Shown here one piece after another: positions 51,725 through 60,410 of a DNA stretch of 64,000 bases. The stretch lies in the NCBI GenBank assembly GCA_044361315.1, contig JBIKJA010000003.1:124001-188000 (forward strand), read 5' to 3'. Position numbers and translations under genes: made by a program. The DNA comes from Crocinitomix sp044361315 (GTDB taxonomy: Bacteria > Bacteroidota > Bacteroidia > Flavobacteriales_D > Crocinitomicaceae). How positions within the stretch are numbered: position 1 is the stretch's first letter; each line of letters begins with the position of its first letter. The notes beneath the pieces were generated by a model. That model was given only the letters and a program-made list of their open reading frames with translations. It ran no database searches and was not told the origin of the DNA.

Positions 51725-52114
51725 ATGAAAAATATGATACTAATTTCAACCTTATTTGCTCTTTTTAACGCGTGTGACAAACCAGATGAACAAACCATTG
51801 AGGGTGTTTGGGCATTAACCGCCACGGAATTATACAAGGACAAAATTTTGACGGGTAGCACTGTTGAAGATGAAATTTCAACTTTTTATGAATTCAGAGA
51901 AAAGTTTTCCTGCCAAACCATTGACAACAAGTTAATTATTCGTTCAGATGGGGAAGAACACGTGTATAACTACGACCATTTTGCACACGAAAAAAGACTT
52001 GTTTTAAATGATGGAAGTTGTTTTATAATCGAAGAATTGACCAGTTCACGATTGGTTTTGTACAAAGAATATACGCCATACCGATCTCGCTACACCTTTT
52101 ATAAAGTCGAGTGA
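51725..52114 (+). CDS. Small lipocalin-like lipoprotein
   Basis: A 129-residue protein with a type II signal peptide (KNMILISTLFALFNAC, lipobox FNAC). The mature domain GVWALTATELYKDKILTG, YEFREKFSCQTIDNKLIIRS, EKRLVLNDGSCFIIEELTSS, SRLVLYKEY has the alternating strand pattern of the Bacteroidota lipocalin-like family (G-x-W-x-L at the start, L-x-x-x-x-L-V-L at the end). It is probably anchored in the outer or inner membrane facing the periplasm. Ligand unknown. Its own terminator follows. Confidence 0.72.
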   Translation: MKNMILISTLFALFNACDKPDEQTIEGVWALTATELYKDKILTGSTVEDEISTFYEFREKFSCQTIDNKLIIRSDGEEHVYNYDHFAHEKRLVLNDGSCFIIEELTSSRLVLYKEYTPYRSRYTFYKVE

Positions 52115-52130
52115 TTTTCGTTAACCCAGG

Positions 52131-52165
52131 GAAAGGTCGGCTAGGTGGTCGGCCTTTCTTTTTTT
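52131..52165 (+). terminator. Terminator of the lipoprotein gene
   Basis: GAAAGGTCGG (52131-52140) pairs with TCGGCCTTTC (52149-52158), with G-U pairs, followed by a T-run. Confidence 0.8.
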
Positions 52166-52264
52166 GTAAAATGTGCTGGTAAAGTGGGGGTGTGCTAAAA
52201 TTTATTGACGGTCGACTTGCCCAATTCGTGACAATTAATTTAACTTTAGCCAAACTAGTTGATT

Positions 52265-54007
52265 ATGGGCAAAGTGTTTTTTTGTGTATTTTTTTTGACA
52301 TTTCATGCGTTTTCGCAAGAAAATGAACCTTATCTCTCCAACCAAACCTATACATTTGAGGGGGCGATTGCGGCCTATAAAGCGTTGGCGGCGGAAAATC
52401 CCAAAACGAGTCGTTATTTAGAAATGGGGTCGTCGGATTACGGTTTGCCGATGCCGCTTTTTATCATGAATAGTTCGGGTGATTTCAGCAAAAAGAGCTT
52501 GCAAAGTAAGCCTGTTATTTTAATCAATAATGCGATTCATGCCGGCGAACCGTGTGGGGTGGATGCTTGTATCAAACTTTCGAAAGAGCTCTTAAAAGCG
52601 CCCGGTTTATTGCCCAAAAATTGTGTGATCGCCATTATTCCAATTTACAACATCGGAGGAGCACACAACCGAAATTGTTGCAGCCGTGCCAATCAGAACG
52701 GTCCAGAAGAATATGGGTTTAGAGGCAATGCCAAAAATTTGGATTTAAACCGCGATTTTATTAAGGCTGACAGTAAAAATTCCTTGGCATTTTATGCGAT
52801 TTTTCATTATTTAAAACCGGCAATTTTTGTGGATACGCATACGTCCAACGGGGCAGATTATCAGCATACAATGACCCTAATTACGAGTCAGTTGAACAAA
52901 ATGAACCCAACTTTGGCAAGTTTTACAAAAAACAAACTAAACCCTTTTCTGTTTGATGCAATGAAAAAAGGAGGTTATCCGATGGTGCCGTATATGAATA
53001 CTAAAACCGAAATTCCGGATGATGGGATTGTGGATTATTTGGAGACACCACGCTATTCGACAGGCTACACAAATCTTTTTCAGACGATTGGTTTTGTGAC
53101 CGAAGCGCACATGTTAAAACCTTTTCCGGCTAGGGTAGAGGCGACCTACACCTTTTTAAAGAAATTAATCGAGTTCACCGACCAACATCACGAAGAAATT
53201 TTGGCAAATCGGCTCAAGGCGATGAAAGAAGATGAAGCCTTGGAAAAAGTGTCGTTAAATTGGGTGTTGGATACCAATGTCTACGATACCATTCCTTTTT
53301 TAGGCTATGCCGCTCGCTATAAAAAAAGTGAGGTGACAGGGATTGATCGGTTGTATTACGACCAAACTTCGCCTTATTCGAACTATATAAAATACTACAA
53401 TACTTATTTGCCTGTTGATGAGGTAAAGACACCACATTATTACATCATCCCACAGCAATGGGAAAGTGTGGTGCGTTTGTTGCGGATGAATGAGGTGCCA
53501 GTGTATGCCCTAAACGCCCCAACCAATTTGTCGGTAGAAGGGTATGAAATTCTGACCTACGAGACCACCAAATCGGCTTATGAGGGGCATTATTTACATT
53601 CAAACATCAAGGTTAAATCGCATCAAAAAATCTTGCCTTACCGAAAAGGAGATTTTGTGGTGCCGGTGAGAAATACGAAACTTCGTTTTATTGTTGAAAC
53701 TCTAGAACCACATGCTGTGGACAGCTATTTTGCTTGGAATTTTTTCGACGCTACCTTGCAACAAAAAGAATGGTTTTCGGCATACGTTTTTGAAGATGAA
53801 GCGGCAGAAATGTTAAAAAACGATCCTGCCCTAAAAGCCGAGTTCGAACAAAAACGCGCCAATGAACCAGAATTTGCAGCCAGCGATTTTGCACAACTTT
53901 ATTTTTTGTACAAACGCTCTCCGAATTACGAACCTTCGGTAAATCTTTATCCCATTACCCGTTTGATGACGCCGCTGGATCAGTCGCTTCTTGCGCCGGC
54001 GCAGTAA
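52265..54007 (+). CDS. Exported M14 family zinc carboxypeptidase
   Basis: From ATG 52265 the protein has 580 residues and a signal peptide (GKVFFCVFFLTFHAFSQ). The M14 domain has the zinc ligands in NAIHAGEPCGVDA (H and E) near residue 91 and VDTHTSNGADYQHT near 190. Substrate residues lie in NLDLNRDF near 160, and the likely catalytic glutamate is in FVTEAHMLKPF near 279. The C-terminal 250 residues form a separate beta-rich region seen in large Bacteroidota M14 proteins. It removes C-terminal residues from peptides in the periplasm; specificity is unknown. The last 53 bp overlap the 3' end of the convergent MMPL gene. Confidence 0.88.
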   Translation: MGKVFFCVFFLTFHAFSQENEPYLSNQTYTFEGAIAAYKALAAENPKTSRYLEMGSSDYGLPMPLFIMNSSGDFSKKSLQSKPVILINNAIHAGEPCGVDACIKLSKELLKAPGLLPKNCVIAIIPIYNIGGAHNRNCCSRANQNGPEEYGFRGNAKNLDLNRDFIKADSKNSLAFYAIFHYLKPAIFVDTHTSNGADYQHTMTLITSQLNKMNPTLASFTKNKLNPFLFDAMKKGGYPMVPYMNTKTEIPDDGIVDYLETPRYSTGYTNLFQTIGFVTEAHMLKPFPARVEATYTFLKKLIEFTDQHHEEILANRLKAMKEDEALEKVSLNWVLDTNVYDTIPFLGYAARYKKSEVTGIDRLYYDQTSPYSNYIKYYNTYLPVDEVKTPHYYIIPQQWESVVRLLRMNEVPVYALNAPTNLSVEGYEILTYETTKSAYEGHYLHSNIKVKSHQKILPYRKGDFVVPVRNTKLRFIVETLEPHAVDSYFAWNFFDATLQQKEWFSAYVFEDEAAEMLKNDPALKAEFEQKRANEPEFAASDFAQLYFLYKRSPNYEPSVNLYPITRLMTPLDQSLLAPAQ

Positions 54008-56321
54008 CTTGTTTTTTTGCAGGGACTTTATAGAACATGATTAGAAGCACAGGAAGCAGGAACAAATCCGCCAACAGTGCAAAAAACAAGGTTAAACTGA
54101 TAAGTACACCTACATAAAAAGTCCCTAAGAAATCAGAGAAGATGAGTAATAAAAATCCTGAGCACAAAATTAACGTAGTTAAAATAATGGCCTTTCCGGT
54201 GGAGATGTAGGTGCGTTTGATGGCATAAAGTAAACTTTGTCCTTTGTTTAATTCAAACCTTAATTTACTCATAAAATGGATGGTATCATCTACCGCAATT
54301 CCAAATGAAATGGTAAAGATAATGGCGGTTGACACCTTTAATTGAATCCCGAAGAAGCCTAAAATGGCAGCGAGCATAATCAACGGAATTACATTAGGCA
54401 CCAATGCGATTAACATGATTTTGAAAGAACGGTACAAAAAGCCCATCAATAAGGCGATAATTAAGACCGCTAGAAATAATCCTTGGGTTAAATTTGCGGA
54501 CAAACTTCCCATATTTCGGTCCAATAAATGTCCTGTACCCGTTAAACGGTACGAAATTAAATTGGTGTCCAATTCTGTCTTGAAAAATTCGTCAAAACGG
54601 TCATTTTTTTCATTGGTAGCATAACGCCCAATATCCCCTGACGAGCTTGAAAAACGGGCAAAAGTCTTGGTCGAATCCACAAATAAGTTCAACAATCCAT
54701 TTCGATCAAATTTCTCAAATTGTCGGATAAACGAAGCAGCGTCTGTTTCATCAGGAAAAGTATAATATTCAGGAATTCCGCCATGCTCGGTTCGGTTGGA
54801 AATTTTTAAGATTTGAATGACCGAGGCACATTGTTTTAATTCATAATCCGTCAATAAAAAGCTATCCACCTTACTTAGTTCTGTCAACACATCATAATCA
54901 TAAATTGATTTTGATTTATCTTTTAATTCGATGGACATTTCAAAGGGTTTTAACCCCATAAACTCTTCGTCGAAATATTTATAATCTTGACGTAAGGAGC
55001 TCGATTCTTTTAAATCTTCGAGCAAAAAATAATCGCTTTGAACTTTTAAGGTGCCGATAACACCCACAATCGTGATAACGACCGAAACGAGCGCGATTTT
55101 TTTGTAATGGCGGAAAATCCAACCCAAGCTTTTGTGTAAATATGGATACCACGAACGTTCATGCGAAGTAGATTTGATACTTTTTGGTGGGTTAGTCAAG
55201 ATTAAAATAGCAGGTAACATGGTGTAGGCCAAAAAGAAGGCAATCATAACGCCTAAAGCGGTATATAAACCAAAATCCACCACAGGACCCATGTTCACGG
55301 TCATCAAGGTTGCAAAACCAACGGCGGTCGTGAAGGAAGTTAAAAAGGTCGCAAATCCAACTTCTTTGTAAGCAATTCTAACGGCATCAATGCGCTCGCG
55401 TCCCATTCGCAATTCATCGAAATAACGAGAAATCAAATGGATGACGTCCGACATGGCTACCACAAAGATGATGGAAGGAAGTGTGGTTAGCACTAAATTT
55501 ATCGGTTGTCCAACACTGGACATAAAACCAACGGTCCACAACATGGAGGTAGAAACGATGGCCAAAGGAACTAAAACACCCCACAAAGAGCGATAAATAA
55601 ACCACAAAAATGCGATGATCAAAATAAACGACAAGCCAATAAAAAACAAGGTTTCGTATTGCATCACATCAATATAATAGCCCAAACCAATGGCGCGCCC
55701 TGCATATTTATAACCATCAAAGGCGTACTTATCTAATATGTTAGTGAGGTTTTCTTTCAAAATATCACAATTCGCCTTGGACATGTAAGGCGTATGTTTG
55801 ATATACACCATCAAGGCTTTGGCATCGCTTCGAATAAAAAGTCCACTTAATTCGGGCCGTTGATAAATGCGTACAGAATCAGCTGCATATTTTGAAGGGT
55901 CGGCAATATTGATGTAAGGACGTTTGAAAACGGTAGGAGATAGGGGCGTTTTTACAAAATCTTCCATATTAGAAAGCGATTGAATATTCTCTACCATCGA
56001 ATCCTTGGAAAGTTCTTCAATAAAAAGGTTGGTCTTTTCTAAGAAAGCTTGGTCAAAAACACCCGCTTCATTTTCTAAAGCGACAAAAACAAAGTCGTTG
56101 TCTGTTTCGAACCGTTGGCGATGCGCAGTTAGAAATTTAGTTTCTTCATCTTCGGCAAAAAAGGCTTCAAAATCATAGTCAAAACCAATTTTTGGAATCT
56201 GAAAAAGGAAAAATATAGAGACAAGTGTTAACCCAATTAACACTAAACGAGAATTTTTTTTTATTCTAACCAACCCTTTTGTATTATAATTCGTAATCAA
56301 TTCGTAGATTTGAACTATCAA
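53955..56321 (-). CDS. RND/MMPL superfamily exporter
   Basis: A 788-residue inner membrane protein in two halves. Each half has one helix (LVLIGLTLVSIFFLFQIPKI near residue 28), a large periplasmic loop of about 190 residues and five or six clustered helices. FDYDFEAFFAEDEETKFL near 48 opens the first loop. VVAMSDVIHLISRYFDE and the second-half equivalent FGIAVDDTIHFMSKLRFEL carry the transmembrane aspartates expected for proton coupling. This is the small MMPL-type RND class (SSD-like), which exports lipids, hopanoids or hydrophobic compounds; the substrate is unknown. The C-terminus ends in a short Ala/Pro-rich tail encoded within the region overlapping the M14 gene. Confidence 0.87.
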   Translation of the reverse strand: MIVQIYELITNYNTKGLVRIKKNSRLVLIGLTLVSIFFLFQIPKIGFDYDFEAFFAEDEETKFLTAHRQRFETDNDFVFVALENEAGVFDQAFLEKTNLFIEELSKDSMVENIQSLSNMEDFVKTPLSPTVFKRPYINIADPSKYAADSVRIYQRPELSGLFIRSDAKALMVYIKHTPYMSKANCDILKENLTNILDKYAFDGYKYAGRAIGLGYYIDVMQYETLFFIGLSFILIIAFLWFIYRSLWGVLVPLAIVSTSMLWTVGFMSSVGQPINLVLTTLPSIIFVVAMSDVIHLISRYFDELRMGRERIDAVRIAYKEVGFATFLTSFTTAVGFATLMTVNMGPVVDFGLYTALGVMIAFFLAYTMLPAILILTNPPKSIKSTSHERSWYPYLHKSLGWIFRHYKKIALVSVVITIVGVIGTLKVQSDYFLLEDLKESSSLRQDYKYFDEEFMGLKPFEMSIELKDKSKSIYDYDVLTELSKVDSFLLTDYELKQCASVIQILKISNRTEHGGIPEYYTFPDETDAASFIRQFEKFDRNGLLNLFVDSTKTFARFSSSSGDIGRYATNEKNDRFDEFFKTELDTNLISYRLTGTGHLLDRNMGSLSANLTQGLFLAVLIIALLMGFLYRSFKIMLIALVPNVIPLIMLAAILGFFGIQLKVSTAIIFTISFGIAVDDTIHFMSKLRFELNKGQSLLYAIKRTYISTGKAIILTTLILCSGFLLLIFSDFLGTFYVGVLISLTLFFALLADLFLLPVLLIMFYKVPAKKQVTAPAQEATDPAASSNG

Positions 56322-56325
56322 ATCA

Positions 56326-56333
56326 TATTTTTG
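56326..56333 (+). promoter_or_regulatory. -7 box (TAttTTTG) for the type A CTD protein gene
   Basis: TATTTTTG lies 20 bp before ATG 56354, beside a minus-strand box for the MMPL gene. Confidence 0.45.
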
Positions 56334-56334
56334 A

Positions 56335-56342
56335 CAAATTTA
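56335..56342 (-). promoter_or_regulatory. -7 box (TAaaTTTG) for the MMPL gene
   Basis: The minus strand reads TAAATTTG, 13 bp before the ATG at 56321. The two divergent -7 boxes are only one base apart, so the promoters overlap and may compete. Confidence 0.45.
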
Positions 56343-56353
56343 AAACGAAATAA

Positions 56354-57379
56354 ATGAAAACACCTTTACTTTTAATGGGAATTTGCGCTGGGTTCGCATC
56401 TTTTGCACAAACGATTGAATTAGAAGACACTATCTCTACTGGCGATAACATGATGTATTATGTCCTTGACAGTAATGCAACGTCTTACGCGGCGATTACA
56501 GGAGCTGGCGTAGTTTGGGATTACAACGCTGTAGGAGCTTACGGTTTACCTGCAAATACAAATAACGTAATTGACAAAGCGGACAGTGATTTCGCAAGTT
56601 TCTTTCCTTTAGCTGATTATGCTGAAAACTTTGAAAACAGTGTCAATACATTTTTCACAAATGATGCTGCGGGCAACCAAGTAATCGTTCACGGTTTCGT
56701 ATTTCAAGAAATCGGAAGTGATTTTGTCATTGCTTATGATACTGATCCATTGATCTCTTTTAAGTTTCCTATGGATTTAGGAGATACCTATACAGATCCA
56801 ATTTCAGGGACAGCAACCGTTCCTTTGGCTGGTGATATTGCGATTGATGGGGAAGCTACGGTAACAGCAGATGGAACAGGTTCTTTAAAAATTGCTGGAA
56901 ACACTTACGAAAATGTAATCCGTGTTCACACGATTGAAGTTTCTGAAGGGGTAATTTTAGGTTCTCCTGCAATTATTACTCGTGACAGCTATGTTTATTT
57001 TGACATTGACAACTTCAACATGCCAATCTTTATTCACGCGAAAGTTTTAGCTGAATTAGGTGCTGGTGGTGATTTTGGTTTTACAGCTGTTTATTCAAAA
57101 GATGAGGTAACTACATTTGTTGGAACAGAAGAAGAAGTTGCTCCAAAAGTAACGTTTAACTTATTCCCTAATCCAGTTACTGGAAATACAGCAGTGGTAA
57201 CTTCACCAGAAGGAACAACTTCATTAACTATTTTAAACACAGTTGGACAAGCGGTTGTTACAATTAACTCACCTGCATCAACTGAGCAAGTAGATGTTTC
57301 TAAATTATCAAATGGTGTTTACTTTATTCAAGCGGTATCTAACGGCGTGACTAAAACACAAAAATTTGTAGTGAAATAA
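56354..57379 (+). CDS. Secreted protein with type A T9SS sorting domain
   Basis: A 341-residue protein with signal peptide (KTPLLLMGICAGFASFAQ). The central 250 residues (DSNATSYAAITGAGVVWDYN, FPMDLGDTYTDPISGTATVP, GSLKIAGNTYENVIRVHT) match a family of T9SS proteins of unknown function seen in Flavobacteriales. The last 75 residues are the type A C-terminal domain: FNLFPNPVTGNTAVVTS, LTILNTVGQAVVTI, VDVSKLSNGVYFIQAVSNG and TKTQKFVVK. This domain is cut off after T9SS passage across the outer membrane. The protein should be surface-bound or released. Confidence 0.9.
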   Translation: MKTPLLLMGICAGFASFAQTIELEDTISTGDNMMYYVLDSNATSYAAITGAGVVWDYNAVGAYGLPANTNNVIDKADSDFASFFPLADYAENFENSVNTFFTNDAAGNQVIVHGFVFQEIGSDFVIAYDTDPLISFKFPMDLGDTYTDPISGTATVPLAGDIAIDGEATVTADGTGSLKIAGNTYENVIRVHTIEVSEGVILGSPAIITRDSYVYFDIDNFNMPIFIHAKVLAELGAGGDFGFTAVYSKDEVTTFVGTEEEVAPKVTFNLFPNPVTGNTAVVTSPEGTTSLTILNTVGQAVVTINSPASTEQVDVSKLSNGVYFIQAVSNGVTKTQKFVVK

Positions 57380-57398
57380 GAAAAATTCATTGAATTTG

Positions 57399-57436
57399 AA
57401 CGCCCAACTTGGTCAAACAGGTTGGGCGTTTTTTTT
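57399..57436 (+). terminator. Terminator of the type A CTD protein gene
   Basis: A perfect 10-bp stem (AACGCCCAAC 57399-57408, GTTGGGCGTT 57421-57430) with a run of eight T. Confidence 0.93.
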
Positions 57437-57527
57437 ACCTCCTTCCACAAGGCATTAAAACGAACGAACAGAAACCAAGAAGACGGGTCGATTTTTTTAG
57501 TTTACGCTGTATTCCCCAAAAAATATT

Positions 57528-57535
57528 TACTTTTG
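57528..57535 (+). promoter_or_regulatory. -7 box (TActTTTG) for the YrdC-cca operon
   Basis: TACTTTTG ends 5 bp before GTG 57541, so the mRNA is probably leaderless or nearly so. Confidence 0.5.
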
Positions 57536-57540
57536 ACGAC

Positions 57541-58101
57541 GTGAGAGAAGAAGTTATTAAAGCAGCAGAAGTCATTAGGAATGGTGGAGTGATTCTTTAT
57601 CCAACAGATACGATTTGGGGATTGGGATGTGATCCTGCCAATGAAAAGGCGGTGGAAAAGCTGATCGCCATTAAAAAAAGAGATGGCTCAAAAAATTTAA
57701 TCGTTTTGGTCAATAACGAAGCCTTGTTGCAACGGTATGTAAAAATGATTCCAGAGGTTTGTTACGATTTGATTGATTTTTCTGATCGTCCACTGACGAT
57801 TGTGTACCCAAAGGGTCAGTACGTAGCGCCCCAAGTTTTGGCTGAAGATCAAAGTATTGGAGTGCGCGTTACTTCCGACACGTTTTGTTCAGAATTAATG
57901 CGCCAAGCGAAATGCGGCTTGGTTTCGACGTCTGCGAATATTTCAAATCAACCTTATCTGAATAGTTTGGAGGAGATTGACCCAGAAATAAAAAACAACG
58001 TCGATTATATTGTTAATCTTCCCTTGCCAAATCCCAACGGGAAACCCTCACAAATAATTAAAATTGGTGAAAATGGCGAAGTCACCATAATTCGAAAGTA
58101 A
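57541..58101 (+). CDS. L-threonylcarbamoyladenylate synthase (YrdC/Sua5 family)
   Basis: From GTG 57541 the protein has 186 residues and makes threonylcarbamoyl-AMP from threonine, bicarbonate and ATP, the first step of t6A37 tRNA modification. The YrdC fold shows GGVILYPTDTIWGLGCDP near residue 15, the ATP/threonine-binding IKKRDGSKNLIVLV near 43, RPLTIVYP near 82, IGVRVTSDTF near 108 and LVSTSANIS near 128. The K-R...S-x-N motif pair separates true synthases from YciO paralogues. The length fits the short TsaC-type form without the Sua5 C-terminal domain. Upstream sequence to a start at 57409 contains the preceding terminator and the promoter and is rejected. The cca gene follows after 1 bp. 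Confidence 0.88.
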   Translation: MREEVIKAAEVIRNGGVILYPTDTIWGLGCDPANEKAVEKLIAIKKRDGSKNLIVLVNNEALLQRYVKMIPEVCYDLIDFSDRPLTIVYPKGQYVAPQVLAEDQSIGVRVTSDTFCSELMRQAKCGLVSTSANISNQPYLNSLEEIDPEIKNNVDYIVNLPLPNPNGKPSQIIKIGENGEVTIIRK

Positions 58102-58102
58102 G

Positions 58103-59518
58103 TTGAATCTAAAAGAAAATATAAGCCATCGCGTTTTTACTGCCGTTCGTGAAGTTACAGCCGAAAATGGCGTTTCCGCATTTGTAATTGGTGGATTTGT
58201 GCGAGATCTTTTGCTCAAACGTCCATCAAAGGATATTGATATTGTGGTTTTGGGAAATGGCTTGGAAATGGCTGAAGCAGTCGCTAATAAATTAAATGTC
58301 AAAAAGGTAGCGTATTACAAAAATTTTGGAACCGCGGCTTTTATGTGTGACGATTTAGAGATCGAATTTGTCGGCGCTCGAAAAGAATCGTACGAACGTA
58401 ATTCACGGAAACCGATTGTCGAAAATGGAAGTTTAGAAGATGACCAAAACCGACGCGATTTTACCATTAATGCACTCGCAATTAGTTTAAATAGAAGTTC
58501 GTTTGGCGAAGTAATTGATCCTTTTGATGGGTTGACAGATCTCAAGAATAAACTAATCAGAACTCCTTTAATTCCTGAAACAACTTATTCGGACGATCCC
58601 TTGCGAATGCTCCGCGCGATTCGATTTTCGACTCAATTAGGGTTTAAAATTGAGCCAAATTCGTTCAACGCCATTAAAGCAAATGTTCACCGCTTGGAAA
58701 TTATTTCACAAGAGCGGATTACGGACGAGTTAAACAAAATTATCCTTTCCAATAAACCATCAATAGGATTTACACAGCTCTTTGACAGTGGTTTATTGCA
58801 TGTCTTTTTTCCAGAAATGACCGCTTTGCATGGGGTAGAATACATCGATAATAAAGGGCATAAAGACAATTTTTACCATACCCTCGAGGTGTTAGACAAT
58901 ATCTGCGAAAACACCAACGATCTTTGGTTGCGTTGGTCGGCCATTTTGCATGACATTGCCAAGCCAAAAACCAAACGTTTTCACCCATCAGCAGGTTGGA
59001 CCTTTCATGGGCACGAAGAAGTAGGAGCAAGGATGACAGAAAGCATCTTTCAACGACTTAAATTACCCTTGGATGCAAAAATGAAATACGTACAAAAATT
59101 GGTACGACTTCACCTTCGTCCAATTGCCTTAGTGAATGGAACGGTAACAGATACCGCAGTGCGCCGTTTATTATTTGAGGCCAGCTATGACATCGATGAT
59201 TTAATGACCTTGTGTAATGCCGACATCACCTCAAAAAATGAAATGAAGGTGCAGAAGTACCGTCGGAATTTTGAAAATGTACGCCGAAAATTGAAGGCAG
59301 TGGAAGAGAAGGACAATATCCGCAATTTTCAACCACCTATTTCAGGCCAAGAAATTATGCAAATTTTTAAAATGGAACCTTGTAAACAAGTGGGAATTTT
59401 AAAAAATGAAATCAAAGAAGCCATTTTGGAAGGAAAAATCAGGAATGATTACAATGAAGCCTATCATTTTATGCTCACCTACGCAAAAGGAATTGGATTA
59501 GTACCTCCAAAAAAATAG
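58103..59518 (+). CDS. cca: CCA tRNA nucleotidyltransferase with HD domain
   Basis: A 471-residue class II nucleotidyltransferase starting at TTG 58103, one base past the YrdC stop. The N-terminal catalytic domain has FVIGGFVRDLLLKRPSKDID near residue 27 with metal-binding D-x-D, DQNRRDFTINALAI near 113 and DDPLRMLRAIRFSTQLGF near 163. The C-terminal HD phosphohydrolase domain has WSAILHDIAKPKTKRF near 280 and FHGHEEVGARMT near 301. It adds CCA to tRNA 3' ends. Pairing with the t6A synthase makes a small tRNA-maturation operon. A poly(A) polymerase alternative cannot be fully excluded from sequence, but HD-containing bacterial forms of this length are usually CCA enzymes. Confidence 0.9.
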   Translation: MNLKENISHRVFTAVREVTAENGVSAFVIGGFVRDLLLKRPSKDIDIVVLGNGLEMAEAVANKLNVKKVAYYKNFGTAAFMCDDLEIEFVGARKESYERNSRKPIVENGSLEDDQNRRDFTINALAISLNRSSFGEVIDPFDGLTDLKNKLIRTPLIPETTYSDDPLRMLRAIRFSTQLGFKIEPNSFNAIKANVHRLEIISQERITDELNKIILSNKPSIGFTQLFDSGLLHVFFPEMTALHGVEYIDNKGHKDNFYHTLEVLDNICENTNDLWLRWSAILHDIAKPKTKRFHPSAGWTFHGHEEVGARMTESIFQRLKLPLDAKMKYVQKLVRLHLRPIALVNGTVTDTAVRRLLFEASYDIDDLMTLCNADITSKNEMKVQKYRRNFENVRRKLKAVEEKDNIRNFQPPISGQEIMQIFKMEPCKQVGILKNEIKEAILEGKIRNDYNEAYHFMLTYAKGIGLVPPKK

Positions 59519-59625
59519 GAAGTTAACAGGTCTCAACTTTTGACTGTGGAAAACTTCGCAAGTCCCTTTTTTTAGCAACGCTTCAAAGCCTTAACTTAGC
59601 TCATTAAGAAACATATCCCCGCAGT

Positions 59626-60171
59626 ATGATAGGAAGACTCATAAAAAAAAGATTAGACACGAATAAACTAGCCAACGTTTTTGTGAACTCATTGCTTGAG
59701 ATTACAGAAAATGGGTTTAGTGATGTGAGTGCAATGATTCTTGATGACAATGCATTTATTACTACCCCCGAAATTCCTGAAAGTGCTCAAGATAAATTTC
59801 TGTTAGTGGTGATTGTTGGAAATTTGCGGTATTTAGACAATCATTTTGAAGTTTCAGAAGCAAAAGAAATTCGGTCTCAAATAGTTCGCAAATTTGCAGC
59901 GATCTACGATATTCAAGAAAAAGATTTCGAAAAGGCAATTCAAGAATACGACCAATTCATTAACCGGGTTAACCATCCATCAAAAAACACCTTGTATGGG
60001 ATGTCAAAGGCCGTTTTTTACAAGTTTCAATTAAACGAATATCAAGAAACTTATTTCAAAAACATGCTTACCCCTAATCCACTTTTCTTAAAACGAATGG
60101 ATGAAATCATGATCAACTTTTTGTGGGATTGGGATGCGTTTTTTAGAAAACACAAAATGCACTTTGATTAG
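59626..60171 (+). CDS. Conserved hypothetical protein of Bacteroidota
   Basis: I do not recognise a named domain. The 181-residue protein has no signal peptide and looks all-helical. It begins IGRLIKKRLDTNKLANVFVN, continues SLLEITENGFSDVSAMI, then FLLVVIVGNLRYLDNHF, and ends INFLWDWDAFFRKHKMHFD. The N-terminal K-L-A-N-x-F-V-N-S and the aromatic C-terminus suggest a conserved fold. It stands alone after cca. Function unknown. Confidence 0.7.
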   Translation: MIGRLIKKRLDTNKLANVFVNSLLEITENGFSDVSAMILDDNAFITTPEIPESAQDKFLLVVIVGNLRYLDNHFEVSEAKEIRSQIVRKFAAIYDIQEKDFEKAIQEYDQFINRVNHPSKNTLYGMSKAVFYKFQLNEYQETYFKNMLTPNPLFLKRMDEIMINFLWDWDAFFRKHKMHFD

Positions 60172-60240
60172 CAAATAAATTAAATCGTGGCAGCCAAACA
60201 GTCTTTAAAATAATTCATCATTTGGATTTTTTTTATGACT

Positions 60241-60342
60241 TGGCGCCCCGCTGTTCCGCTGCGCTCCACAGCGCCGGGCTGTCGCTACAAGTCCTCTACC
60301 GTACGTGCGGTATGCGGGCTTTTCACTCCCATCCCTGGTCGG
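60241..60342. repeat. GC-rich intergenic palindromic element, copy 4
   Basis: A sharp GC-rich island of about 100 bp: GCGCTCCACAGCGCCGGGCT, GTCGCTACAAGTCC, a central inverted repeat (TACCG...CGGTA, about 60297-60312) and GGGCTTTTCACTCCCATCCC. Its ends (CCGGGCT-x-TCGCT-x-x-A-x-TCC and CT-x-x-x-ATCCC) match the element at 4188. It lies between the convergent hypothetical and GT39 genes. No coding function is seen. Confidence 0.6.
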
Positions 60343-60410
60343 AAATTTAGGTTAAAATTAAAGCCGCACCTGCTGTATCAAATCATTGATGGTCGATTGG
60401 GTGAAACAAC

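Noticed and set aside
57409..57540. N-terminal extension of the YrdC protein
   Set aside because: It starts inside the preceding terminator and spans the promoter; the conserved fold begins at GTG 57541.
60241..60342. GC-rich island as a tRNA or small structured RNA gene
   Set aside because: No cloverleaf, T-loop GTTCRA or CCA end could be found; the repeat-element explanation fits better.
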